Assembly: GCA_027627225.1 (NCBI GenBank)
Contig: CM051038.1
Span: 37,738,341-37,802,340 of the forward strand
Length of the DNA: 64,000 nucleotides
Source of the DNA: Congeria kusceri
Taxonomy: Eukaryota; Mollusca; Bivalvia; Myida; Dreissenidae
Reading direction: 5' to 3'
Below, one piece after another: positions 11,154 to 21,803 of this stretch. Numbering within the stretch: the stretch's first letter is position 1; every line of letters starts with the position of its first letter. The translations under genes were made by a program, and so were the position numbers. Under the pieces are notes generated by a model. The model was not told the origin of the DNA. It worked only from the letters and a program-made list of their open reading frames with translations, and made no database searches.

Positions 11154-12003
11154 TATACCCCCACAAACAAAGTTTAGGGGGGTTATATAGGAGTGAGCTT
11201 GTCGGTCTGTCCGTCTGTCGGTCCGTTGGTCTGTTGGTTTTTTTTTATTTCCGGATGATAACTCAAGAAAGGCTTGACATATTCAAATAATGTTTGGTAC
11301 ACATGTGTAACATCATATAATTCAGGTCAAGTTTGATGATGGTTACAAACCACTACATTTTGACAGAGTAATGGCCCCTTTTCGACTTAAAATTCCCTAA
11401 AAACATGATTTCCGGGCGATAACCCAATAATGGCTTGACGTATTCAAGTAAATTCTTGGTATACATGTGTAGCATCATAAAATACTGCTCAAATTTGACT
11501 TTGGTTACAAACCACTAAATTTTGACAGAGTTATTGCCCTTTATTTGACTTAAATTCCCTAAAAACATGGTTTCCTGGCGATAACTCAAAAATGGCTTGA
11601 CATATTTATATAATTATTGGTACACATGTGTAGCATCATAAAATACAGGTCAAGTTTGACTTTGGTAACAAACCACTAAATTTTGACACAGTTATGGCCC
11701 CCCTTTTGGACTTAAATTTCCGAAAAACATGGACAATAACTCATGAAAGGCTTCACATATTTAAATTATTTTTGGTACATAGGTGTAACATCATAAAATA
11801 CAGATCAAGTTGAACTTTGGTTACAAACCACTAAATGTTGACAAAGTTATGGCTCTTATTGAAATTAAATTTTTCCAAATACACTGTTGACCATTCAAAA
11901 ATTAAAGCATTCTCTCTCTGTCCATTTCTTTCGAATGGATGCCATAGTTTTGTGACAAGGCCATATTGTGGGGGTATATCCGTCACTCATGTGACAATTC
12001 TAG
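11154..12003 (+). mobile_element. Family E tandem-core element, complete copy E1
   Basis: The 5' terminus TATACCCCCACA is mirrored by TTGTGGGGGTATA at about 11966-11978, close to but not at the 3' end. Between them lie a GTCGGTCTGTCCGTC microsatellite and about four units of roughly 155 bp (GATAACTCAAGAAAGGCTTG, GTACACATGTGTAACATCAT, CAAGTTTGA, GACAGAGTTATGGCCCC). The element ends in the hairpin GTCACTCATGTGAC (11982-11995) plus AATTCTAG. Offset inverted ends and a terminal hairpin fit Helentron-type non-autonomous elements (inference). Confidence 0.75.
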
Positions 12004-12097
12004 TTTTTACAAGGAAACATTTATTTGACATTTTCACTTAAATATTACTTAAGTTAAGATTTCCCTAAGGAGCTTTGTGGATACGGTCCCAGAGCTA

Positions 12098-13084
12098 TAA
12101 ATAGAAAAATCTTTAAACAACATCTCCTCCTAAACCCCTGGGTAGATTGTCAAATTATTTCACAGATTCTCTACCATAATACTTTGAATTATTTTGATTT
12201 GTTAAAAAAAAATGCCTGCCAGAGACAGGGGCCTTTTTTCCTTATATATCATATAGGGTCCTTTCACTTCTGACACCCTATATCATATAGGGTCCTTTCA
12301 CTTCCTTTCACTTCTGACACTTCCTTTCACTTCTGATACTGCTTATTTCTTAAGTCATTTGAGCAATACAGGCACTTGTGTGCCTCGTGTTTTAATAAAA
12401 ACATGGCCAACTAGGAGGGTGGTTCAATATTTTTCTATAATGACAACTATGATTATCAGCTTGCTTGAAAGATTTCCATACTTGTGATGTTCCCTTACTC
12501 AAATTAAGTGTATTGCAAGTGTATTGCCAGTGCATTGAGTGTGTGTTTTCAGTTGAAATCCAGTGTATTGCAGTGTATATCACGCCTATTACGAGACCTG
12601 ACACAGGGTTTATACAGATCTGGAAAAGTCATGGAAAATGGGCTTTATCATCGAAAAATCATGGAATTTTCAAAATTTGTCATGGAATGTTGAAATGTTG
12701 GTTTTGGTGTTTTCCAGTGTGTTGTGATTGTGTAGCCAGTCCTAGTTCAGTCCTAGTTCAGGGATTTGTTCACTATATCCAAGAGGCCTATTATCAGCTA
12801 CTTCACAATTGCGTACCAGCAACTGCACAATTGTGTATCTCGGCTTCTTCACACTGATACACCGCATCTTGAGTTTCAGAAAAACGGCCTCGTCACTAAT
12901 TGTTGGGTAATAGTTCTCAAGTTTAGACACCATTGCCTACAAAATTATCGGCGACACTATGATTCAAACACTTCGAAACACATTTTAGATTGCCAATATT
13001 GTCCCTTGTTTACTGACACCAATAGGTTTGTGTTAAAATGATCATTTTATACCGATGCGAACACAATAAACTAATTGGTTGTTA
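12098..13084. other. No gene; decayed repeats and a minisatellite
   Basis: Starts with a partial tandem-core unit. A small minisatellite at about 12246-12345 repeats TATCATATAGGGTCC and CCTTTCACTTCTGACAC. Short GTGTATTGCAGTG-like iterations occur at 12500-12580, and ATGGAAAA/TCATGGAA iterations at 12615-12690. No coding support. Confidence 0.55.
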
Positions 13085-14828
13085 AAAGAAAGGCTTGGCA
13101 TATTCAAATAATTTTTAGTATACATGTGTAACATCATAAAATACAGGTTAAGTTTGACGTTGGTTACAAACCACTACTGTTGACACAGTTATGTCCCTTT
13201 TGGACTTAAATTCCCTAAAAACATGGTATCCGGACGATAACTCAAGAAAGGCTTGACATATTGAAATATTTTTGGTACACATGTGTCACATTATAAAATA
13301 CCGCTCAAATACATTGCTTCCAAACCACTTAATTTTGACAGAGTTATCTCCCCTTTTTGACTTAAATTCCCCACAAAAACGATTTCTGGACAATAATTTA
13401 ATAAAGGCTTGACATGTTCAAATAATGTTTGGTTCACATGTGTAACATTATAAAATACAGGTCAAGTTTGACTTTTGTTACATACCACTAAATGTAGACA
13501 AAGTTATTCCCCCGTTTTGACTTAAAATACCCTAAACACACAGTTCCTGGATCATAACTCAAGAAAGGCTTGACATATTAAAATAATTTTTGTTACACCT
13601 GTGTAACATCATACAATACAGGGCAAGTTAGATTTGGTCACAAACCACTCAATGTTGACAAAATTGTATGGCTCCTTTTCGACTTAGATTCCATAAAAGC
13701 AGTGTTTCCGTACAATAACTTATGAAAGGCTTCACGTATTTAAATTATTTTAGATACACGTGTGTAACATGATACAATACAGTTTATGTTCGACTTTGGT
13801 TATAAACCACAACATAGGTGTAACATCATGCAATACGGTCAAGTTCCACTTTGGATACAAACCACTAAATGTTGACAGAGTAATGGACCCTATTAAACTT
13901 AAATTTGTCCTAATACACTGTTTCTGGATGATAACTCATGAAAGGCTTGATAGATTTAAATAATTTCTACTACACAGATTTAACATCATTCGACTTTGGT
14001 TACATGCCACTAATGTTGACAGAGTGATGATGAAATTATTTCTACAGCCATTCTCCCCCTACCTCTGATTCAAGTAAGGCAGTTGTTAGTAACTGGCGTA
14101 GATATGTGCACTTAGTACGGGTAAACCGCTTAAATCGGCTAAGCTTGCCAAGGAAAAGTGTAAGTAGGTTAGCTAACTGCCGTGATATGACTGAAATACT
14201 GTTAAAAATGGCGAAATATCCAATCAAACAAACAAAAAAGACAGAGTTATGGCCCCTTTTCGACTTAAATTCTCTAAAAATAACAGGACAATACCTTGTG
14301 AAAAACTTCACATATTTAAATTATTTTAGGTACATATGTGTAACCGAATACAATACAAGCCAAGTTCGACTAAGGCTTGACATATTCTAATAATTTTTGG
14401 AACACCTGTGTAACATCATACAATGCAGGTCAAGTTAGAGTTTGGTTACAAACCATAAAATGTTGACCGAGTTTTGGCTCCTATTGAACTTTTACAAATA
14501 CACTGTTTCCGGAGGATAACTTTTGAAAGGCTTGACAGATTTAAATAATTTCTACTATACAGGTTTAACATGAGAAAATATATGTGAAGTCAAGTTTGAC
14601 TTTGGTTACAAACGACCAAATGTTGACAGAGTTATGGCCCCTTTTCTACTAACAATCCCTAAAAACATGGTATCTGGACAATATCTCAAGTAATGGTTGG
14701 CATATTAAATTATTTTAGGTAGATAAAATAAAACATTCTCCTTGGCTCAATTTCTTTCAAATGGGTGCCATAGTTTTATGACAAGGCCATATTGTGAGGA
14801 TATATTTGTCACTCTGGCGACAATTCTA
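13085..14828 (+). repeat. Family E array, 5'-truncated copy E0
   Basis: About nine decayed units of the family E core (AAAGGCTTGACATATT, ACATGTGTAACATCAT, GGTTACAAACCACTAAAT). The 3' end is a decayed form of the family terminus (CCATATTGTGAGGATATA, then CAATTCTAG). No 5' terminus was found. A SINE fragment interrupts it at 14026-14239. Confidence 0.75.
14026..14239 (+). mobile_element. 5'-truncated SINE with target duplication
   Basis: Homologous to the body of the tRNA-headed SINE at 36341-36640 (GTGCACTTAGTAC, CGTGATATGACTGAAATACT, AATCCAAACAAACAAA-like tail) but lacking the tRNA head. Flanked by GACAGAGT at 14018-14025 and 14240-14247. The host array elsewhere reads GACAGAGTTATGGCC, so the pre-insertion sequence is evident. 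Confidence 0.8.
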
Positions 14829-15420
14829 GTTAACTCTGTCTTTATTGTTTGCAAAATGATATAAAAGGTGTGAACTTGTTTGACTGGCGTTGTTGCGCAG
14901 TGGTTCACTTGACCCAATGTGTATAAGCTCACCTTTGAACGAAGTGCTTGGTCAGCAATTGGTATACTGGGACTGTCCTTCGTCGTCCGGCGTCCGTAAT
15001 GCGTCAACAATTGGTTGCCTGGACGTGATAGAGGTGTCACTTTTCATTCAAACTTGCACACTTTGTGTATGTCCATAAATTCTCAGCTTGGTTCGATTAT
15101 GGGCCAGATCTGCCCCGTTTGTTTGCCCAAGCAACATCTATTCCTAAATTAATCCCTTGATCAAAGGGAGGTAAATGCAGTATCAGGAAGATAATTGCCA
15201 GGACAGGTGGTATCTTCCTTTGTAAGTCAGTTACAGATATAACCAGAATAGTGGAAGTGGACAGTGTATGAACATTATGGCCTTTGGGTTGTGAATACAC
15301 ATTCCAGCTTCTGTCTTATTATTATTGTTTTGATTATTAGTCTTTTAACTTGTTTATTTAATGTTTAAGTTGTATAAAAAAAATAGACACCAGCAACTGT
15401 AAGCATATATTGTTCATTGT
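14829..15420. other. No gene; start of another repeat family
   Basis: Around 14925-15010, AAGCTCACCTTTGAACGAAG followed by TGTCCTTCGTCGTCC looks like the 5' part of a further tandem-core family. The rest is unassigned. Confidence 0.45.
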
Positions 15421-16150
15421 GTCGCCTGAAAGGGCGACATATAAGGGCTACTTTTGGCGGCGGCGGTCGGGGCGGCAGAGATGTTGGCATTGGCGGCGTC
15501 CCCTTCAGTTTGTGCAGACAATAATGTGACACGTTTTTGTGCTATTATTATGAAACTTTATGGAAGTGTTACTAGGCATAAAAGGAAGGTCAAGTTCGAT
15601 GTTCGGCATAATTGCTCTTATAGTACTTGAGTTATGCCCCCTTTAAAAAAAAATAGTTCAAATAAGGCGTAAAAAAAAATTTGTTACAGGTTACATGCCT
15701 CAAAAATTAGGGTAGGTAGGTAGGGATTTGTTTTTTGATTTTTTTTTATATTTGGTAACCAGTCAACTTGAAGATTCTAAAACTGAATAAATATTCAAAA
15801 CATATCAGTTATATCCTTTAACATTGTTGATGTTATCAAAACAAAACACTTATGCATCGAACAACTTTTAATTAGTAGAAAAAAAGTAAATAAAACAAAA
15901 AATATCTGACAAACACAAAAAATGTTCTAGGGTCGGGGTATTATTTTAGGGTAGGTCAGGTAACCTGAAACAAACATATTTTTTTTTTACGCCTAAGGCT
16001 TATGCAGACAATAACTGAAAAAGATTTTGTTCACTCATTCTGAAACTATATGGAAGTGTTACTAGGCGTAAAAAGAAGTTTAATTTTGATTTTCGGCATA
16101 ATTGCTCCCATCGTACTTGGGTTATGCCCCCTTTTTCGGCTTAGCTGTCT
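15421..16150 (+). repeat. Tandem-core element, family N (first part)
   Basis: Opens with the hairpin GTCGCCTGAAAGGGCGAC and a GGCGGCGGCGG stretch. Units of about 180 bp carry TGCAGACAATAACT, TATGAAACTTTATGGAAGTG and GAGTTATGCCCCCTTT. A MITE interrupts it at 15666-15993. The array resumes at about 17595-17760 after a second large insertion. Confidence 0.65.
15666..15993. mobile_element. Harbinger-like MITE
   Basis: A 328-bp non-coding insertion. Its ends are inverted repeats of about 28 bp (GGCGTAAAAAAAAATTTGTT.. and its counterpart ending in TTTTTTTACGCC), with GGTTAC at the inner edge. TAA stands at 15663-15665 and 15994-15996. The same array at 17605 reads AAATAAGGCTTGTGCAG without the insertion, an empty-site analogue. 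A 3-bp TAA/TTA duplication and GG-starting inverted repeats are typical of PIF/Harbinger MITEs. Confidence 0.75.
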
Positions 16151-17594
16151 AAGATCACTTTTGACCCAGATTTTCTTGCGATAATTATGCAGCGGGAAAC
16201 TTAAATGCCAATAGAATTGGGCAAATTTTCTAATTCTAGGGAATGCAAACTTCACACAATGGTTTAACGCATACCAATAACTGTTGCATACTTTTGGGGA
16301 ATAAAAATTTACATAATTGTTTACATAAGCGGTTAAAATGAAGTTATAAACATATCCTCGTGTATACTCTAGAACTGAGGCTAATTATGAACGTATTTTC
16401 TCATTGTATGCCATAAACAGAATGATATATTCATTCACGTAAGGAAATAACTATTTTGTTTAGCCAACATTTATAGAAGCGTTACGCTCTATAAATAGCA
16501 ATTGTGCAATGTTCCCATGCATAAATCTCACAGTGTTGCCGTTCCATGTAGCCATTGATTCTAGCGAGTTCATCGCATTCCACAAAAAGTAGTGGCATTC
16601 TAAAAATAGCGCGCGTAGCTAGCAACGGCTGTATAGCTGTGTTAATATACTCGTACATGCATAAATAATAGCGTTCAGAGAATCATAAACCTAAAAATTT
16701 CAATAAATGTGAAATTTAGAAATTTATATTATAAACTTACTGTTAATTTGATTTAAAATGGTGGTTACGATTTATTAACGATTATTTATAATTGCATCTT
16801 TCTATCAACTTCTCCAGTAGATGTTATTTAATCTGTAAAAAGATGCTACATTTTCTATAGATAAAATGTTATGAAAGAAGATTCGGAATATGTCGACTTG
16901 TTATTCGCGTAGCATGAATACACAATTTGCAATACCAATTATACACAGGAACCCTTGATATATCATATTTCTAAAATCGTCATAGTCTAATGAATTTTTA
17001 TGCTTGCATCATCAAAAAATAAAGTCTTAACATTTCAAAAATCGCTGAATGTTCCCTGACTATTGCTTTTTATTGGGATATACAGGGTACATGCTTATTT
17101 TACTTCAAATCGTTATTATATTAGATAACTAACATGAATGGTATATTACCGGTACTATAAATAACTATATAGACTCGTCTGATACATAATAATTTTCCCG
17201 AAATTATTTTCTTACATTGTTAATATGTTAAATTGGCTTGACAAATTCAGATAACAATTATGTTAACCTTAATTATTTTGGTTATTCATATATCACTGGT
17301 GGAAACATGGAGTTGTATGATTGGTTTATTCACGGCATAGATATTAATTATAATTCTATTAAATTTTTAAATTTATAAATTTATCTCAAATTAACTTTTG
17401 GGTCCGAGAAGTTTTCTTATAGTGTCCGAAAAATCTGGGGTCCAATAAGTCCCCTAATATTGGTGGGGACCAAAAAATCTGGGATCTGAGAAGTCACGTA
17501 ACCGATCATCTTGGCCGTCTGTTTAGGTAATCTTTAAATGATATCTCAATATTAATTTCAACGCCGATTGTCTTTTTTAAAGACATTTCTTGTT
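16151..17594 (+). mobile_element. Family M element, copy 1
   Basis: Low-copy interspersed sequence with a second, inverted and interrupted copy inside the palindrome (43510-44350 plus 41790-42020, and their mirrors). Shared parts include TGCCAATAGAATTGGGCAAA, ACATAATTGTTTACATAAGC and GGTCCGAGAAGTCAC. It ends in the hairpin TGTCTTTTTTAAAGACA (17569-17585) plus TTTCTTGTT, after which family N array resumes. The 5' limit is uncertain. No coding frame. Confidence 0.6.
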
Positions 17595-17760
17595 AAAAAA
17601 TAGTTAAAATAAGGCTTGTGCAGACAATAACTTTTTGTGCAGTCATTATGAAACTTTAGGGTAGTGTAAGTAGGCATAAAATCAAGGTTAAGTGTGGTTT
17701 TCTGCATAATTGCTCTTATGGTACTTGAGTTATTCCCTCTCCGGTTACAAATCTAGCATA
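17595..17760 (+). repeat. Family N array (second part)
   Basis: One unit (AAATAAGGCTTGTGCAGAC, GGTACTTGAGTTATTCCC) continuing the array broken near 16150. It directly follows the CTTGTT end of family M. Confidence 0.65.
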
Positions 17761-17949
17761 GTTATAGTAAAAAATAAATCTTTTAAAGGTCTCATTTAAG
17801 GACTGTCTCACATCTAACATGGGGTTATTCCACTCTGACGGTACTGTGGTAAAAATGGAATTGATGGTATAAGACTGTTCTATAATATCAGGTCATAGTA
17901 CATAATACTTCCGATACTATTGTATTTTGCATAATATTCTATTACTAAT

Positions 17950-18790
17950 TATGCCCCCCTTCGAAGAAGTGGGGGTATATTGCTTTGCACCTGTCCGTCG
18001 GTCGGTCGGTCAGATGGTCGGTCGGTCTGTTCGTAGACTATTTCGTTTCCGCACGATATATAGAGAATGTTGGTATACTTGGAAGGAAAAGAAGACGCCT
18101 ATTGATTTTAAGGTCAACAGGTCAAAAGTCAAGGTCAAAGGGGCTTGTAACATGAAATTCGTTTCCCCACGATATCTAGAGAAGGCTTTGATCTACGATC
18201 ATTTAAGTTGGTATGCTGGTTACTTGGGAGGAAAGGAAGACGCCTATCAATTTTGAGGTCAACAGGTCAAAGATCAAGGTGACAGAGGCTGGTAACATGA
18301 AAACTGTTTCCCCTGTAGACCATTTCGTTTCCGCATGATATGTAGAATACGCTTTGACCTACGATCATCCAAGTTGGTATGCTGGTTACCCGGGAGAAAA
18401 GGAAGATGTCTATCAATTTTGAGGTCAACAGGTCAAAGGTCAAGGGCACAGGGGCTTGTAACATGAAAACTGTTTTCCCCGTAGACCATTTTGTTTCTAC
18501 AGGATATATAGAGAACGCTTTTACCTACGATCATCCTAGTTAGTATGCTGGTTACTCGGGAGGAAAGGAAGAAGCCTATCGATTTTGAGGTCAACCAGTC
18601 AGAGGTCAAGTCACAGGGGCTTGTAACATGAAAACCGTTTCCACACAATATCTAGAGAACGCTTTAACCTAGGATCCTATAAATTAGTATGCTGGTTAGT
18701 CTTGGGGGAAGGAAGACCCCTATCGATTTTGAGATCAAGCGATCAACGGTCAAGGTTTCAGGGCTTTAAATAAGAGGATTTTACTTGTGA
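17950..18790 (+). repeat. Tandem-core array, family J (copy 1)
   Basis: The 5' end is a hairpin-capable TATGCCCCCCTTCGAAGAAG followed by TGGGGGTATATTGCTTTGCA and a (GTCG)n microsatellite (GTCGGTCGGTCGGTC). Five units of about 155 bp follow (TTTCGTTTCCGCACGATAT, TTGGTATGCTGGTTAC, GAGGTCAACAGGTCAAAGG). The 3' end is not recognisable. Confidence 0.75.
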
Positions 18791-19170
18791 CGGCAGTGGA
18801 TACTGTTTACTGATGGGGAAGTAACAGCTGCGAGGAGTTTGGTCAGTGTGTTGTCAGAAGCACCATTTCATAAGGGCTTCACTAGCATAACGTGTCACTG
18901 CAATACTGCTTGCAGTCAAGTGAGTGACCCGGGCTCACTTGACTCTTTTGCTAGCTCATCTGTATAACGCCAGTCAATTGTAAGGTTAATTACAGAAGGC
19001 AGGACATCATCTGTATCGCACCTGTCGATTGCCAGCTAGGTCAACAATAGTAAGATATTTGTCTGATGTTGGTCATTTTTTGTAGGCAATGTCATTCAGA
19101 TGTCAGAGCTGGTCTATGCCATTGCCCGTATTTAGGTGAGCACTTTGGGGCATCATGGCCCTCTCGTTTA
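18791..19170. other. No gene recognised
   Basis: Unassigned sequence with a short inverted motif CAAGTGAGTGACCCGGGCTCACTTG near 18920-18945, probably the 5' stub of another tandem-core family. Confidence 0.4.
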
Positions 19171-19810
19171 TTAGCCCCTACTGGTGAAGCCGGTTGGGGA
19201 CTAAAGGTTTGCGCGTATCCTTCCGTCCGTCCATCCCATTTTGTGTCCACTCTATAACTAATTTCTAGATGGATTTCGAAATAACTTGGCAGAAATGTTC
19301 ATCATCATGAGACAATGTATTGCACACAAGACCCAGGTCCGTACCTCAATTATCAAGATCACACTTAGAGGTCAAATGTCAAAAATGGGGTATTGTTTTA
19401 AGTCCTGTCAATTACTGTCATTTATGGATGGGTTTTGAAATCACTTGCAAATGTTCATCATCATGAGATGATGGGTCGCATGCTAGACAAAGGTCCGTAC
19501 CTCCAAGGTCAAGGTCATACTCAGAGGTCAAAGGTCAAACATGGGGTCTGTTATTTGTGTCTGGTCAATAACTCTGTCATTTCTTGATGGATTTTGAAAT
19601 TATTTGGCAGAAATGTTCACCATCATAAGACGATGTATTGCGAGCAAGATCCAGGTCCTTTCCTCCAAGTTCAAGTTTTAGGTCCCCCTCCCACCTTCAA
19701 AGAAAAGGCGGCATATTGTTCTGCAGTTGTCGGTTGGTCTCTCTGTCCGTCTGTTCTTGTAAATTGCCACTGGTAGAGGACTGCAGTCACATCCTGTGAC
19801 AAACACTTGT
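19171..19810 (+). repeat. Tandem-core element, family K
   Basis: The 5' end TTAGCCCCTACTGGTGAAGC is followed by CGGTTGGGGACTA, giving an inverted AGCCCC/GGGGACT pair, then a CCGTCCGTCC microsatellite. About three units of roughly 155 bp carry GATGGATTTCGAAATAACTTGG and AAGGTCAAGGTCA. The 3' end is the hairpin GTCACATCCTGTGAC (19786-19800) plus AAACACTTGT. A second 5'-like stretch at 19680-19760 suggests a nested or chimaeric 3' part. Confidence 0.7.
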
Positions 19811-20365
19811 TTTATTGATCTTGAATAGACTATATTTGGTCAATTCCTTATTTCTTAAATACTTATCTACCCGGGGTATAATACAGTTAGACTCACAAAC
19901 AGTTTTGAGTAAATTGTAAAATCATAATTTAAATACCAAGAGAACGTGATTTGTAATATCATCGGAACTTACAGTATATATTTCGCTAACAGTACATCAT
20001 CTACTGTATGAGAAGTAACTGATGAGCCGGCTGCTGACCATTGAAATCACATGTTACCTAGAAATACTCTTCAACTGAAGTCGAGAAAACAATTATTAGT
20101 TTACTGATTACTAAAAAAAAATTCCCTGATCAAATGGTGATGTATTTATGTTCTTGCATGGTGTTCTGCTTTCAAATTGGTTCATTGACATTATGTGCAG
20201 GACACTGCTGTGTAATATACAAGCAAATACTCCCTTACTATTTTACTAAAGCGCTGTCTCATTGTTTGAATTGTCTGCATAAATGTATCATGGATGAATG
20301 GAGGAAATCATTACCTGTAAAATACAGAAAAGCATATTTTTGTAACTCTTGAAACAATCTGCCCT
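19811..20365. other. No gene recognised
   Basis: AT-rich, no repeat family or domain recognised. Confidence 0.5.
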
Positions 20366-20412
20366 GCATAAAGCCTCGGTCCCACTGTCATGATTTTGGC
20401 TACGGTGGCCCA
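20366..20412 (+). repeat. Long inverted terminus, left member
   Basis: AAAGCCTCGGTCCCACTGTC and the following bases (ATGATTTTGGCTACGG, GGCCCAC) match, with about six differences, the reverse complement of 29988-30032. It may be one end of a DNA transposon or MITE. Confidence 0.55.
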
Positions 20413-21803
20413 CAATTTACAAAATCTTGGTCAAGCCTGGTAAAGCGTGAACACATACATGTCGGCATCTTTGTGATTCTCGAACAATCTTGGGTGATTC
20501 TTATCGATTGGGAAGCGCCACAACAGTTTTGAACATGTACAAAACATTTGTGGTGTATCCTAGCGCTTCCACAATTTATTTAAAACGTAGAACAGTCCTA
20601 GTGCAATCGTATCTGTATCTGGCATATTTTTACTGCAACCGCATAGGCATTCATGTCCTTTGTTGTAGAATCATGACTTTTTCTCTTAAGATATACAATG
20701 ACTGTACTACATTATAATACATTTTGCTACGTATATGATACGGATTTCTATGCTCACTAGCGGATCCAGGGGGAGGGGGCGCCCCGGACCATACATGTAT
20801 GGGCATATATAAAACGTTCAAAACTGGATGAATATGCTTTTTTTTCGCTCGCTTCGCTAGCTAAATTTGGTTAAATATACACAGTAAAACGTTACTAAAA
20901 CATAGCCAGCCCCTTATGATTTCTTACGGTCACCGTAGTACCGGCGTAAAAAGTCAATCGAACACGATAATCTATAGACAATGGATATATATACCTTTAT
21001 TTTTGGATGATATTGTTTTCTTTTTTGAATTCATGCATTATATAGAGATGCCAGATGCAATACACCGTTGGCACAGGAAACCACATGAAAGACATTTATA
21101 CGTTGCGAATATATATATGATTTAAAGTCGAAATTCAAGTCAAATCAATAACTACTTTCGAGTTTAAACAGTTTAACAAACAGTTTAGTTCCCAAAAATG
21201 TAAATAGCCAAACTTTGTGTTCAATGTTTCATTAATTAGCATTCACTCAAACTTTCACATTGTTTTATGCATTCATAAGAAAAATATAACGTGAAAATAT
21301 AGAATCCAGGCGATTTCATATTTTTCCGGCATCATATGTAAGCGAAATTGACACTATGTCGGCATCACTTGCCGTATTATTTTACAACGCAATCATACGA
21401 GTATCTTTCACAATATTTTGTGTAAAAAATGTTTGTCAGTCTGTCCGTTAGTTTGGTTCGATGAAAAAAAAACAGTGCATAGCACATTTCAAGATAATTG
21501 ATGAGCACGACTGTAAACGTGCGAGTTATTTAATGACATTTACATTACTTCGAAAAGATACCATTTCATTTTGGTAAATGAATAATATATGAAAAATGAA
21601 AAATTCTCAATGCGTGTGTGTTTGAATTTAGTCAGCTGCAGATTGTACATGTCTTAAAATGTTCCTGATATAAATAACATTGAATGTCAAATACATATTT
21701 AGTGGACAGTCACATCAAACAAGGGCAATTTACTGCCAAAACAGGTGCATGGGGTACAGATGAACCAACATGTCTTTCGAACAGGATATGGTGAAGCATT
21801 AAT
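20413..21803. other. No gene recognised
   Basis: Mostly AT-rich unassigned sequence. A GC-rich island near 20755-20800 (AGCGGATCCAGGGGGAGGGG, then GCGCCCCGGA) followed by TTCGCTCGCTTCGCTAG has the look of a dispersed repeat fragment. No coding frame with recognisable content. Confidence 0.5.

Larger units (their letters stand above)
7057..12090. mobile_element. Composite insertion block with inverted ends
   Basis: Near the left edge ATCCACAAAGCTCCTTAG (about 7059-7076) is matched in inverted orientation by CTAAGGAGCTTTGTGGAT (about 12066-12083). The direct heptamer AGAGCTA stands at 7050-7056 and 12091-12097, outside the two ends. Inside lie a complete hAT transposon (7227-11150) and a complete family E element (11154-12003). 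An older element with these inverted ends may have received both later, but the ends are not equidistant from the heptamers, so the outer limits are tentative. Confidence 0.4.
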
